Assembly (NCBI GenBank): GCA_026004655.1 | Contig: BPJO01000005.1 | Span: 1 to 64,000, forward strand | DNA length: 64,000 nucleotides | Source: Phycisphaerae bacterium | GTDB taxonomy: Bacteria > Planctomycetota > Phycisphaerae > Tepidisphaerales > Tepidisphaeraceae | Direction: 5' to 3' | Shown here: positions 9,178 through 18,730 of the stretch, in pieces | Layout of the letters: each line of letters begins with the position of its first letter | Numbering within the stretch: the stretch's first letter is position 1 | Program-made: the position numbers and the translations under genes | The notes under the pieces: generated by a model | Seen by the model: only the letters and a program-made list of their open reading frames with translations | The model's database searches: none | Told to the model about the DNA's origin: nothing

Positions 9178-9207
9178 GGAAACTCTTATCGGCAAGAGAA
9201 GGGGTAA

Positions 9208-10743
9208 TTATTGGTACCCGGGGAGATAGTCTTTTTCGGCATCGAACATTTCGCAGGTCATTTCACGGATTTCTCCGGGTGTCAAGACAGCTGCGGTTAA
9301 AGGATCGAGCATGAGGGCATGGATGGCCGCTTCTTTGCTCTTTTCGATACAGGCAGTAGCGGCAAGATCGAAATACGCCTGCTGACTGGCACAGATGTGG
9401 GCCATCTGAGGGGGGAGTTTTCCGTATCGTGTGGGGTTGATCCCGTTTCGGTCGATCATGCACGCCACTTCGACGGCTGAGTCGCCATGAAGATTGGTGA
9501 TTAATTTGCCGGATTCGCCGTCGTTTTGTTTTCCCGGACGGACGTCGCAATTCATGACATTTCCGTGAATACGTACCGGTGAATCTTTTTCGCGGGCTTC
9601 GATGATCCATGAGGCATATTCCCAAGACCGTTTCAGATCGATTTTTGCTTCGCCGGACACGAGCTTGGCACGATGTTCATCGGCAGCTGTTCGCCAGTTC
9701 GGCCAGTTGGTGGCGTAGAACCGGCTTCCCCCGTCGTATCCCCGTCGCAAGAGGGCCTGTCCACGTTTACTTTTGCGGGTAATAAGGCAAGTATTCTGAA
9801 AGGTGCCCGCTCGATTCGGTGATGAAGGCTCCGAAGTGCAGGCACATGTCCTTTCGGATCAGATCGCGGGTCTGATAGGGTTGTGCGTTGTTTCTGGCCC
9901 CACTTGATGTCCTGTGCGTCGAAAACGGCTTTGCCTTGCTCTGCCTCGCGGTAGGCCAGTTCAATTTCTTTGCGGAACTTTTCATAAAGCACTTTAGTGT
10001 ACAGATTTTCACCTTTATGCTTGAGGGTGGTAAACCACGCAAGGTGGTTCACCCCGGCACATTCCCATTCCATTTCCTCGTAAGGTACTTCCGCATACCG
10101 AGCCAATTCATGACTGGTACCCTGGACGCTGTGACAAAGCCCTACCAGCTGGATCTCCGGGACCGCCCGACCGGCTGCCAGGACGAGAGCATGCTCATCG
10201 GATTGGTATAGTTCAGCATGATCGCATCCGGACAAAGCTCACGCATGTCTCGTAGGATGTCCAGAAACACCGGAACCGTTCGCAATCCCTTGAACAATCC
10301 GCCCGGTCCGAGGGTGTCCCCGATGCACTGGTCGATCCCGTATTTCAGTGGAATGTCGTTGTCGATGGCGACACACGCGGTTCCGCTGACTTCCACGCAA
10401 CAGACGGCATAATCAGGTTCCCTTGAGCAGTTCCCGTCGATCGGGACTGGAACGGACCGTCCAACCGTCCTCGCGTCCGGTCCTCTTTGATCAATTTGGA
10501 AATGACCTGATGCATCATACCAAGACGATTGTGATCGACGTCACAAAGCCGAAACTCCCCACGGGTCGGCACCGGGGATCAACAGAACATCTCGACACAA
10601 GGTAGGGCATAAAATCCCGACCCTGCACCCAAAAATGTGATGTTGATCGGACGGATGATCTTGCCTCGAAGCCCCTCCTGACTGTCCGCTGCCTTGGTGT
10701 GAGCGGCATGACCTGCCGACGTTTCGGTTTTTACCTCTGCCAT
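9208..10743 (-). CDS. glycoside hydrolase family 4 (alpha-galactosidase/alpha-glucosidase type), heavily frameshifted
   Basis: Family-4 enzymes are NAD- and Mn-dependent glycosidases that work by oxidation-elimination. The dinucleotide loop INITFLGAGSGFY, then GEFRLCDVDHNRLGMMHQVI, a DNDIPLKYGIDQCIGDT block with GPGG, LNYTNPMSML, the metal-site GLCHSVQGT and GVNHLAWFTTL, LHFGAFITESSGHLSEYLP and a C-terminal GNVMNCDV...LPPQMAHI block appear in correct order but in changing frames. Restoring one protein of about 500 residues requires removing roughly nine bases and adding none. The ATG at 10743 has an AGGAAGGGC ribosome site and an AT-rich upstream region. Substrate specificity cannot be read with confidence. 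The density of breaks would normally mean a pseudogene, but conserved motifs are perfectly kept, which argues for sequence errors. Confidence 0.8.
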
Positions 10744-10868
10744 GAAGCCCTTCCTGTAATAGACCACTTGTGATGCAAAATAATACAAAAAATGCCCTTT
10801 AAAATAGCATATTTCGGATATTTTATAGCACAAATGTGACTATCTTGTGTTGGGCCGCCGATGATCGG
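10744..10868. other. short AT-rich spacer with probable promoter of the glycosidase gene
   Basis: The 125-bp gap between the two minus-strand genes is much richer in A and T than its surroundings and has no open frame of note. It probably carries the promoter of the family-4 glycosidase and the end of the permease operon does not extend into it. No clear -10/-35 pair can be fixed. Confidence 0.4.
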
Positions 10869-12629
10869 TCAGGTAGTCGCAGGGGTTGTCGAAGTGTAAA
10901 CAGACTGTCGTAGGTGCTCTGCCAGGGTCCGCACCTGAGTGAGAATCTGTTGAGCGATATGGGTATCGGGCCTGTCGTGTGTCGGACCGACATCGGGGTT
11001 CAGAAGCAACACTTTGAGTCGGGGGAGTCGGTGTCTAAGAGACTTGTGCACCAACCGGCTTCTGGCGGTCGATTCCGGACCCACCCCGACCAGAACAGTG
11101 GTGTGGATCGATTCTGATTCGGTTCTTTGAACGATGTCGGTTACCAGTGAACTGTTCAGGACGTGCACCGGTACCGGAAGTTTCTGCCGAAGGGCGTGTT
11201 TGACGACCACGGCTGCTGCACGATCTGACTGGGTTGAGGGAATGATCAGGATCGGATTTAGCTGAAAAACAGGATCGACTTCACAGAGGGCATTTTGATC
11301 CGATTCCGTTACGATCTGCTCGACCAGGTCGAGAATCAATTGATACCGTTCGTCCGTGATCTTTCCGGTTTGGTGATCCAGGGCTGCCATTTCCAGAACC
11401 GGAAACACCAGATCGTCTGCAACCCGAAGGGCGCCTTTGTCCTTGACAGTAGTGGAGTACACCTGTTCTGCAGAGACGACATCCCCTGTGACGAGTCGAT
11501 GGTAGAGTTGTCGCTGGGGTGATAGCATCGGTTCGTCCGATAAAAGGACGTAAAATACCCCAAGCGGTTCCAGATACTTGCCAAAGACCACAAGACAGAC
11601 TGTGATCGGAACCGCCAACAAAAGTCCGACCGGTCCCCAGATCCAGGTCCAGAACAAAATCGCTAGTAACACCCCCACTCCCGAGATCCCCGTGCTGTGC
11701 CCGTACAGGTAAGGTTCGATCGCGAAATTGACCAGCACTTCCAAGAACGCGAATAATCCGATTACCGCCCAGACCGAGGACCACGATTCCATGACCGCAA
11801 ACGCTAGTAGAATCGGAAGACCGGCCCCTAACCAAGCTCCCAGGACGGGTACAAAACGCAACAATCCTGCGATCAACCCCAGTAAGAGTGCGTTCGGAAG
11901 CCCGATGATCATTAGACCAACCCCGACCGCGGTACCGAAAAACGCGTTGACCAATGACAACATCAACAGATAACGTCCCACCCGTTGGCTTGCGTCTTCT
12001 AACGCCTGAGAAGTGACCGTCAATTGATTGGTCCCCGCCAGAACGACCACTCGGTCACGAAGCTCTTGTCTGTAAATCAGAAGCAAAAACACCAACACCA
12101 CGATTATGACCGAAACCAGCACCGGTTCGATCAAAGGCTGGATCAGGTTTTGAGTCGATTCGAGTAATCCGACCTCTTGGGTATTGACCACTCGGATCGG
12201 AGGAATCGACAACGCCGGTGACGAAGGTTGCGTGGTTGAAGCGGTTTCAACATCTTTTTCGATATCCGCCAGCGTACGGAGGGTTCTGGCGATGATCCCG
12301 TCCCCGGTTCCTTTCAACGTGATCAGTTTCCGAGAAATGGAGTGACGATAGGCCGGTAGTTGTGCGGCAAAATCAACCGCCTGTGATATCGCCATCAGCC
12401 CGATACCACCGATCACTGTTGCGCCTAACAGGCACGCGATCGAAACCGATAATAAATGAGAATCAACTCGTTTCTGGACCCATCGAACCACCGGTGAAAG
12501 CAAAAACGCCACAAGGATCGACAACGCCAACGGGAGCACAAACGCTTTGGCCAACGCAAGAAACGAAATCACCGCGGCTGCGATGACGATCCAGGCAGCT
12601 CGACGAGTAATCGGATCAACCCAAGGCAT
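10869..12629 (-). CDS. AI-2E/PerM-family permease with long C-terminal cytoplasmic extension
   Basis: The first 370 residues form the AI-2E transporter (TqsA/PerM) domain: an N-terminal hairpin (AFVLPLALSILVAFLLSPVV), a long periplasmic segment, and helices with GLPNALLLGLIAGLLRFVPV and the PYLYGHSTGISGVGVLLAIL block. This family includes exporters and sodium/proton antiporters; transport of AI-2 itself is not implied. Residues about 380-586 are a soluble tail with alternating hydrophobic strands (NPILIIPS, TVLVGVGP, LKVLLLNP) that looks like a Rossmann-type domain. Similar tails occur in long family members, and their role is not known to me. The ATG at 12629 lies inside the end of the upstream small gene (14-base overlap), so translation is coupled. 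Confidence 0.85.
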   Translation of the reverse strand: MPWVDPITRRAAWIVIAAAVISFLALAKAFVLPLALSILVAFLLSPVVRWVQKRVDSHLLSVSIACLLGATVIGGIGLMAISQAVDFAAQLPAYRHSISRKLITLKGTGDGIIARTLRTLADIEKDVETASTTQPSSPALSIPPIRVVNTQEVGLLESTQNLIQPLIEPVLVSVIIVVLVFLLLIYRQELRDRVVVLAGTNQLTVTSQALEDASQRVGRYLLMLSLVNAFFGTAVGVGLMIIGLPNALLLGLIAGLLRFVPVLGAWLGAGLPILLAFAVMESWSSVWAVIGLFAFLEVLVNFAIEPYLYGHSTGISGVGVLLAILFWTWIWGPVGLLLAVPITVCLVVFGKYLEPLGVFYVLLSDEPMLSPQRQLYHRLVTGDVVSAEQVYSTTVKDKGALRVADDLVFPVLEMAALDHQTGKITDERYQLILDLVEQIVTESDQNALCEVDPVFQLNPILIIPSTQSDRAAAVVVKHALRQKLPVPVHVLNSSLVTDIVQRTESESIHTTVLVGVGPESTARSRLVHKSLRHRLPRLKVLLLNPDVGPTHDRPDTHIAQQILTQVRTLAEHLRQSVYTSTTPATT

Positions 12630-13020
12630 GAGGGGGGGCCTTTTTTATCTCATCATCCGAATGTAAGGTTCGGATGGAATCCGTGTCGTTTCGTCTTTGA
12701 TTCAACAGACGCGTGAACTGGGATTGAATGATCGGAAGCCCCATGTGCAGCAAGGATTGCATCAACGGACCCGTGAAAGACCCGGACCGTCTGGACGAAG
12801 CAGCAGAGACAAATCTATCCGAGCGACCTCGGGTCGGACGCTTGGCCAAGAGTTTGACGATCGCGGTCAAAGCAAAAGCCCCCGTTACGGTTCCTATCAT
12901 GACGGACCAGGGGTGTCGTCTTACCAAGGCCGAGGGACCAACTTCCCGGGCAGTTTGAATCAGACGGGCCTTGGCACGTTGAAGTTCATCACCGGGAGGT
13001 GTCAGCGTACGCGTGTTCAT
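12616..13020 (-). CDS. small single-pass membrane protein, YqjK-like position
   Basis: I start the gene at the ATG at 13020 rather than the longer track start. It then encodes 134 residues: a charged N-terminal helix (ELQRAKARLIQTAREVG), one membrane segment (SVMIGTVTGAFALTAIVKLL) and a basic C-terminal tail. I recognise no family with certainty. Its place after a DUF883-like gene and a YqjE-like gene recalls the enterobacterial yqjD-yqjE-yqjK order, where YqjK is also a small basic membrane protein. It overlaps the downstream permease gene by 14 bases. Confidence 0.65.
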   Translation of the reverse strand: MNTRTLTPPGDELQRAKARLIQTAREVGPSALVRRHPWSVMIGTVTGAFALTAIVKLLAKRPTRGRSDRFVSAASSRRSGSFTGPLMQSLLHMGLPIIQSQFTRLLNQRRNDTDSIRTLHSDDEIKKAPPHALG

Positions 13021-13091
13021 GATGGTTCTCTTGCTCAGGACGTTTTGATGAACCCGAATCCGGACTCGTTGGCGATACAACGGATTCTTTC

Positions 13092-13418
13092 TCAGGACGC
13101 CGGGTTTGTGTTGAAGTATCCGGAGACCGGTTCGAGGCAGAAGCCTTTGGCGGTTTTTTTCCCATAACTCCAGAGAATCAGTGCGGTTATGCACAAAAAT
13201 CCCCCGTAAGCAAACGCAGCCCCAGTCGGACCGACTAAATGATGAAGCAGCAAATAAACCCCCCAGCCGATCCATCCGATCCCGACCACTGTCAAAACAC
13301 CAGCGATCACAATCATCAAAGCGCGGGTCAATAAACGAATCACCCCCCGGTGGGCTGCTCTTCCCTCAGCTTCAGCCAATTCCACTACGGAAATAAGCAA
13401 GTTTGCCAAACCCTGCAT
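13092..13418 (-). CDS. YqjE/phage-holin-superfamily membrane protein
   Basis: This 108-residue protein starts with an amphipathic helix (MQGLANLLISVVELAEAEGR) followed by two transmembrane helices (ALMIVIAGVLTVVGIGWIGW and AFAYGGFLCITALILWSY). That layout is typical of the YqjE/Actinobacteriophage-holin superfamily, which despite the name are mostly chromosomal envelope proteins of unknown function. It lies between a DUF883-like gene upstream and a small membrane protein gene downstream on the same strand, so the cluster resembles the stress-induced yqjDEK set. It is not evidence for a prophage, as no phage genes are nearby. Confidence 0.75.
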   Translation of the reverse strand: MQGLANLLISVVELAEAEGRAAHRGVIRLLTRALMIVIAGVLTVVGIGWIGWGVYLLLHHLVGPTGAAFAYGGFLCITALILWSYGKKTAKGFCLEPVSGYFNTNPAS

Positions 13419-13548
13419 GACGATCCATCCCTTCCCGACATGCCCGTTTCACCAAAGCATCAACAGGCGTTCCACAAATTTCCCCGACCAGTGTGTCGGA
13501 TTGGCCACGATGGGATCTCCCCATAGTCAGTCCGGTTTTTGAACTCGA

Positions 13549-13602
13549 GGTAAGAAATCATGGGGGTCAAGGAAAAAATCCCATCCCCCCACGATTCTTA
13601 CC
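13549..13602. repeat. long imperfect inverted repeat between the DUF883 and YqjE-like genes
   Basis: GGTAAGAAATCATGGGGG pairs with CCCCCCACGATTCTTACC over about 17 bp with few mismatches, around an 18-base loop. It sits in the 255-bp gap inside the minus-strand cluster. It could partly terminate or stabilise the upstream DUF883 message; the flanking plus-strand T tract (CCCTTTTCCC) faces a strand without a gene. Confidence 0.6.
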
Positions 13603-13673
13603 CTTTTCCCCGACAGGAATGGAGATTTCATCCAACGAAACCCCAGAACTTGTCGGAACCATTTCCTCAACCA

Positions 13674-13988
13674 TTACCGGCTACGCATCATCAGACCGAT
13701 CACGACACCCACGCCCGCAGCGACGGCTAAAGCTGCCAACGGATGTTCGCGAATGGTCGATTCCAGGGAATCGATCGCTTCCGAACCCCTTTCCCGGGCA
13801 GTGTCGTAAGCGTGATGCAATTGTTCCCGGGCATAATCATAACCTTCATGAAGCTTATCCCGCGCGGTTTCATACCCTTCATTGAGTGTTTCCTTCGCGG
13901 CGTGGATCCCTTTCCGGGCGGTTTCTTTCGCTGTTTCTGCAGCCTGACGAAGGTCTTCACGATTCATACCAGATGTTGAGTTAGTCAT
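13674..13988 (-). CDS. DUF883/ElaB-YqjD-like membrane-anchored helical protein
   Basis: From the ATG at 13988, preceded by the strong ribosome site AAAGGAG, the product is 104 residues. Residues 10-75 form a long charged amphipathic helix built from imperfect 11-residue units (AAKETLNEGYETARDKLHEG, then YDYAREQLHHAYDTA). A C-terminal membrane anchor (LAALAVAAGVGVVIGLMMRS) with the terminal basic pair follows. This is the ElaB/YqjD layout: E. coli relatives are stationary-phase inner-membrane proteins that bind ribosomes. The upstream ATG in the track lacks a ribosome site. It heads the cluster with the YqjE-like gene. Confidence 0.8.
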   Translation of the reverse strand: MTNSTSGMNREDLRQAAETAKETARKGIHAAKETLNEGYETARDKLHEGYDYAREQLHHAYDTARERGSEAIDSLESTIREHPLAALAVAAGVGVVIGLMMRSR

Positions 13989-14133
13989 ACGATCTCCTTT
14001 TCTAATCACATCCTTCGCCGGTCGATCAAAAGAAGGGTTAAAAAGCAAATGAAAGGATTCTCATTTCCGTTCCACGTTCTTTGCGGGTTCGGATAGCACT
14101 GGTTTATTATGAAAAATCATTACAATTCGTATC

Positions 14134-14896
14134 ATGGATCGAGTTCAGGAATTATGCTTTGAAGGTCAGAATCATCTTCTGGCGACGGATTACTGGTCGG
14201 CTGAACAGGTTTTGACCGAAGCCGAACAGATTGCATTGGAGAATCAAGATTGGGATTCGCTGTCCCGTCTTTACATGCCGTTACAGGAAGCACGTCGTCA
14301 ACGTCGACAACGAAGCGGAGAAGGGATTATCAAACTCGATCTCGTCGCGCATTCGGAACTTGATCCGATTGATCCGGATCGATGTATCGAACAATATCCC
14401 CATGGACAATTACTGATCGCGGGTTTTGGGACGATCGAACCTGCCGTACGTGCTCGTCGTCGCGTTCAGCAACAAAAGCGGTATGTCGATGTCTTTCTCG
14501 CAGCGAGCTATTGGGTGAACGGACAGGTCGCCGTCGTCATCGTTCCGACCGAGCACGTGAGCCTCCCCGAAGCCGGAGAATATTCTTTGGACGAACTGCT
14601 TCGGCGTTTACCCGCTCACAGTCTGTTTTTTCCCGCTCAAGGACCTTCCCGTCGGACAATGCCGGGGCAATGCTCAGACGTTTGCCCGTACGATGGCATG
14701 GTTTGAAAAATTGCATCAACCCTTTTTGGCCTTGGCCGACGGAATCTCCTCTGCGATGTTACGGATCGAAGGGTATCGAAAAGTCATTCAGGTCGATTAT
14801 GCCTGTGAATTAGCCCATCAGCGTCTGAGCGATACCGCCCGTCAATTGACCCGTCAACGGTCGGATCAACCGTCCGTCGGACCGGTTTCGGCTTGA
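14134..14896 (+). CDS. unrecognised planctomycete-type protein (one frameshift)
   Basis: Two overlapping frames join into one protein of about 253 residues if one base of the TTTTTTCCC run at 14626-14634 is removed, giving SLFFPLKDLPVGQC and then the second frame FARTMAWFEKLHQPFLALAD. The N-terminal 60 residues (a YWSAEQVLTEAEQIALENQD-like helical hairpin) resemble a TPR unit. The middle contains alpha/beta segments, and the C-terminus is helical. I do not recognise the family. It lies just upstream of guaB in the same direction, with 31 bases between them. The extra base is probably a sequencing artefact, since both halves keep coherent composition. Confidence 0.6.
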
Positions 14897-14927
14897 CACA
14901 CCTCGATCGTCGTCGTAATTGTGCTAC

Positions 14928-16457
14928 ATGGATCACTCAAAGATCGTTTACGACGCGATCACGTTTGACGACGTGCTTCTGATTCCGCAGTACAGTGATT
15001 TTGTGCCCACCGATGCCGACGTCAGAACGCGGTTGACCCGTGGAATCGAGATCAATATTCCCCTGATTTCGGCGCCAATGGATACCGTGACCGAATCCGC
15101 ACTAGCCATTGCGCTGGCGCAGGAGGGAGGGATCGGGATCATCCATAAGAATCTGTCCGTCGAAGCCCAGGCCCGTGAGGTCGAGAAGGTCAAACGGTCG
15201 GAAAACGGGGTGATCGTGGATCCGATCGTTCTGTCGCCTCAGCACACGATTGCTGATGCCCGACGGGTGATGCGAGAATATAACGTCTCGGGCATTCCGA
15301 TCTGTGAGATCGATGCTTCGCAGATCGGCGTGCGTGCTCGTTCGATGGGTAACGGTAAGTTGCCCAGACTGGTCGGAATTCTCACCCGAAGAGACCTGAA
15401 ATACCAGGAAGACGATTCACGCCGGATCGGCGAGGTAATGACCAAAAACAATCTGGTGACGGCCCCTGAAGGGACGTCGTTGGAAGAGGCCGAGCGGATT
15501 CTTTACAAAAGCAAGGTCGAAAAGCTTCTGATTACCGATCCCAACGGTGGATTGGCGGGTTTAATCACCATGCGTGACCTGGACAAGCTGCATCAGTTTC
15601 CCATGGCCTGCAAGGACAGCCGTGGACGGTTGCGGGTAGGAGCTGCCACAGGAGTAAAAGATTTTGCCCGGGTCGAAGCCCTGATCCAGGCGGAAGTTGA
15701 TGTGGTGATTGTGGACACCGCCCATGGTCATAGTCGAAATGTGATCGAGACGGTCCGGGAAATTAAACGAAACTGGGATATTCAAGTGATCGCCGGGAAT
15801 GTCGCCACCGCAGAAGGGGCTAAAGACCTGATCGAAGCCGGGGTCGACGGTGTGAAGGTAGGCATTGGTCCTGGTGCGATCTGCACGACGCGGATCGTCA
15901 GCGGGGTGGGAGTTCCGCAGATCTCAGCCATTCTGAATGCGTTATCCGTTGCTGACCCTGCAGGAGTTCCGATCATTGCCGACGGGGGCATCCGTCATTC
16001 GGGCGATATCACCAAAGCCATCGCTGCCGGTGCCAGCTGCTGCATGATGGGATCCTTGTTTGCGGGGTTGGACGAGTCGCCGGGTGAAATGATCATCCAT
16101 CAGGGACGTCGTTATAAGAGCTATCGTGGGATGGGTTCGCTAGGTGCGATGGTTCAGGGAAGTAAGGACCGATATGGTCAGTCCGGGGTATCCTCGGCTA
16201 GCAAACTGGTCCCCGAAGGCGTGGAAGGACGGGTCCCGTATCGTGGACCTTTGAGTGATTTTGTATACCAGTTGGTCGGCGGATTGCGTGCCGGGATGGG
16301 TTACTGCGGAACCAAAAACATCGAACAATTACGAAATAACGCCCGGTTCTGTCGGGTCAGCAGTGCCAGCGTCGCCGAAAGCCATCCCCACGACATTACG
16401 ATCACCAAAGAAGCCCCGAATTATTCGATCGAATATTCCGAAGGAAAATCACGATGA
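14928..16457 (+). CDS. guaB: IMP dehydrogenase
   Basis: GuaB oxidises IMP to XMP with NAD, the rate-limiting step of GMP synthesis. The N-terminal barrel strand starts [18 protein letters not shown]. The two CBS domains occupy about residues 100-225, between [20 protein letters not shown] and LRVGAATGV. The catalytic loop is [17 protein letters not shown] with the active-site cysteine; GAICTTR replaces the more usual GSICTTR. The C-terminal [10 protein letters not shown] flap is present. I prefer the ATG at 14928 ([11 protein letters not shown]) over the TTG of the track. Length (509 residues) is typical. Its stop overlaps the start of a small lipoprotein gene (ATGA). Confidence 0.97.
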   Translation: MDHSKIVYDAITFDDVLLIPQYSDFVPTDADVRTRLTRGIEINIPLISAPMDTVTESALAIALAQEGGIGIIHKNLSVEAQAREVEKVKRSENGVIVDPIVLSPQHTIADARRVMREYNVSGIPICEIDASQIGVRARSMGNGKLPRLVGILTRRDLKYQEDDSRRIGEVMTKNNLVTAPEGTSLEEAERILYKSKVEKLLITDPNGGLAGLITMRDLDKLHQFPMACKDSRGRLRVGAATGVKDFARVEALIQAEVDVVIVDTAHGHSRNVIETVREIKRNWDIQVIAGNVATAEGAKDLIEAGVDGVKVGIGPGAICTTRIVSGVGVPQISAILNALSVADPAGVPIIADGGIRHSGDITKAIAAGASCCMMGSLFAGLDESPGEMIIHQGRRYKSYRGMGSLGAMVQGSKDRYGQSGVSSASKLVPEGVEGRVPYRGPLSDFVYQLVGGLRAGMGYCGTKNIEQLRNNARFCRVSSASVAESHPHDITITKEAPNYSIEYSEGKSR

Positions 16458-16693
16458 ACAGTCGACTTCGATGGGCATGGGTTTGTCTGACCGGGATGGT
16501 CATGCTCGGGTGCGAGTCCACCGCAGGAACCGAGGGGGGATCGGTCCGAGACCGTCAGGATTCAGCATTGAAAGACCCGTTTTCTTACGGTCCTTCCCAT
16601 CACGACCCCAAAAAGGCCCCCCAGCCTGGTAGTTCCGAACATCCGGCAGACGGAACCATTCGATCGGAATGGGACCGGTTTTGGAACCCTTGA
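16454..16693 (+). CDS. small lipoprotein of unknown function
   Basis: This 79-residue protein has a signal peptide with a lipobox (MVMLGC, cysteine at about residue 19), so it should be an acylated envelope protein. The mature part is short, hydrophilic and rich in Pro, Asp and Ser, with no motif. Its ATG overlaps the guaB stop in an ATGA arrangement, which argues that it is truly translated and coupled to guaB. No function can be inferred. Confidence 0.65.
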   Translation: MNSRLRWAWVCLTGMVMLGCESTAGTEGGSVRDRQDSALKDPFSYGPSHHDPKKAPQPGSSEHPADGTIRSEWDRFWNP

Positions 16694-16758
16694 CTCGGAC
16701 GGAAAAAGTTTCTGCAATAGTGCGAGGACTTGATTCGACGGATTGAAAGGAAAGTGGC

Positions 16759-17157
16759 ATGAAATCATGGTTCAAAGCGGTATCAGTGGTGACGACCGTT
16801 TTTCTATCAGTAGGGTGTGTGGAAACATCGACATCCTCGGTTGGTTTGGTCAACACCGAACCGCTGGTGGTTGATCAAGCCATGCAACAACGGAACTGGC
16901 AACCGACCTACGCTTACTACGCCAACGGTGATACCCCGAGCTGGTCAGTAGGGTTCGGGTACAGTCCCCGATCCGATCTTCAGCCTTACCAGTACTATTT
17001 TGCGGATACCGGAACCTACTTGCTCAATCTCGTGACCATGCCTTACACGTTCTATCAGCAACGGGGAGGACTGGTTTCTACGGGCGTACAGCTTCCCCCG
17101 ACGTACACCGCGGTTCCTCCGTTACCACCTCCATCAACGGAAACGACACCAAACTAA
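16759..17157 (+). CDS. putative lipoprotein, tyrosine- and proline-rich
   Basis: The 132-residue product begins with a signal peptide (MKSWFKAVSVVTTVFLSVGC) ending in a lipobox cysteine at residue 20. The mature domain has a Tyr-rich core (NWQPTYAYYANGDTPSWSVG, later LQPYQYYF) and a Pro-rich C-terminal tail. The start has a clear AAGGAAAG ribosome site. I recognise no family; an outer-membrane or periplasmic structural role is plausible. It follows the first small lipoprotein by 65 bases and may share its transcript. Confidence 0.7.
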   Translation: MKSWFKAVSVVTTVFLSVGCVETSTSSVGLVNTEPLVVDQAMQQRNWQPTYAYYANGDTPSWSVGFGYSPRSDLQPYQYYFADTGTYLLNLVTMPYTFYQQRGGLVSTGVQLPPTYTAVPPLPPPSTETTPN

Positions 17158-17287
17158 GCCGATCTCAATGCCTACCACCATAGTGCCCATATCCAAAGGT
17201 GCACAAGATGGTATGGTAAAGCGACCCCGTTCCGTCCATCAGGTTCGTTCATGTCCGGACCGGTTATCGTCCGATAACTAAGGACAT

Positions 17288-18539
17288 ATGGACGATTCAA
17301 TTTACCGTTTGCGCAATCATGATCTGTTGTTGTTGATCCTACTAGCCGTGTTGGGATTCGGAGTGATCATGGTGCAATCGGCATCCTCGAACCTGCGTAG
17401 CCCCTCGCTTTCCGCCCAAGGTTTGGGAAAAGAAGAGGCTTTAGCGTTTCGGATGACGGATCTGGCACAGAAACAGGTGATTTTTGCCGGAATCGGTGTT
17501 GGTTTATTTCTGTTGATTCGTCGGACGGATTATGCAAGGTTGTGGCCGTCTCAGCGGTCATGGTGGTGTCACCCCCCGATCGGGTGTTTGTTGATCGCGG
17601 GATTGATGTGCGTGATGGTCCTGATCCCGGGTCTGGGGATTGAAAAAAACGGGGCAAGACGCTGGTTGCCTCTGGGGGTGATGCAGGTTCAGCCTTCGGA
17701 ACTGGCTAAGTGGGGGGTGGTCATTTTTCTGGCTTGGTGGTTGACTGCACGTCCGGTCGATCTGGGAAAGTTTCGCAATTTTGTTCTAACGCTGGTCCCG
17801 ATCGGGCTGATGTGTCTGTTGGTGGTGATTCAGGATTTCGGGACCGCTGCGTTGATCGGGGTAGTGGCGTTTGCGATGTTGCTGGTGGGTCGGGTCAAGC
17901 TCTGGCATTTGGCTGTGGTGATTCCGCCTGCGTTGATGTTGGCGTTTTGGTTTGTACATCACAAAGAATACCGTTGGCGTCGAATGACCGCATTTCTCGA
18001 CCCGTATGCCGCTCCCCAACAGGAGGGTTATCACATGATTCAGTCTTTGTTGAGCTTTGCGACCGGAGGGTTAAGCGGGACGGGTATCGGTGCAGGAATC
18101 CAAAAAACTCGGATACCTTCCCGAAGATACCACCGACTTCATTTTTGCGACGATTTGCGAAGAGCTAGGATTTTTTCGGGGCAGCATTGGTCATTACGTT
18201 TTTATTTGGGAATCCTGGTTTTGGCTTGGCAGGCGGTCAAACGTCACCCGCAGGGTTTTTGGCAGGATGCTGGCTTTTGGGGTGGGAATGATGATTTGCA
18301 CCCAGGCAGCGATTAATATCGCGGTCGCAACAGTGAGCGTTCCGACCAAGGGTTTGTCTTTACCTTTGATCAGTTCGGGGGGATCGGGATTGATCATTAC
18401 TTGTGCAGCCTTGGGGTTGTTGGGGAGTGTTTTGAGACAAGACAACAAATCTCCGGATAAAATCTCAAAGACCAGACCCGTTCACAAAGTGAAAGTTGTG
18501 GATGAACGGATGTGGTCTGAGTGGACACGGGCGGCTTGA
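17288..18539 (+). CDS. SEDS-family FtsW/RodA/SpoVE cell-wall polymerase (frameshifted)
   Basis: SEDS proteins polymerise peptidoglycan glycan strands from lipid II with a partner transpeptidase. The N-terminal helices (LLLLILLAVLGFGVIMVQSA), the GARRWLPLGVMQVQPSELAKW loop with the catalytic-type motif, and DFGTAALIGVVAFAMLLVGR are in frame. The protein then breaks at A6 (18102-18107), T6 (18171-18176), AA (18211-18212) and T5 (18256-18260); removing one base at each restores KLGYLPEDTTDFIFA, the CEELGFF helix and GLSLPLISSGGSGLI, for about 416 residues. A cell-division or elongation gene is unlikely to be dead, so errors are the best explanation. I cannot decide between FtsW and RodA from sequence alone. 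It stands apart from the mraZ-rsmH cluster by about 1 kb. Confidence 0.85.
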
Positions 18540-18556
18540 ATCAACTAGGCGCGGTT

Positions 18557-18730
18557 TCAGTCCTGCATTTCTGAACCCCGGACGATCCCGAAATAAAGGG
18601 AATATCCCAGAAGCCCGGGAATAAAAATATAGAACAAAGGCATCACATACATCCCCAAAACGATGAACAGGATCGTGAAAACGAGCCAAAGCCACCATGT
18701 TTTGCGGTAGAATCGCAGCAAATGTTCCAT
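18557..18730 (-). CDS. possible small hydrophobic membrane protein
   Basis: The minus strand encodes 57 residues from the ATG at 18730 with two hydrophobic segments (WWLWLVFTILFIVLGMYVMP and IFIPGLLGYSLYF). The frame stays hydrophobic further upstream, so a longer form with a third helix is possible. It is convergent with the SEDS gene and its start overlaps the start of the plus-strand gene at 18722 by 9 bases, an unusual layout. Hydrophobic antisense frames can arise by chance, so I hold this call loosely. Confidence 0.4.
   Translation of the reverse strand: MEHLLRFYRKTWWLWLVFTILFIVLGMYVMPLFYIFIPGLLGYSLYFGIVRGSEMQD

Noticed and set aside
13092-13418. Holin-like protein as evidence for a prophage
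   Set aside because: No phage structural, lysis or integrase genes are adjacent and the context is a YqjD/YqjE-type chromosomal cluster.
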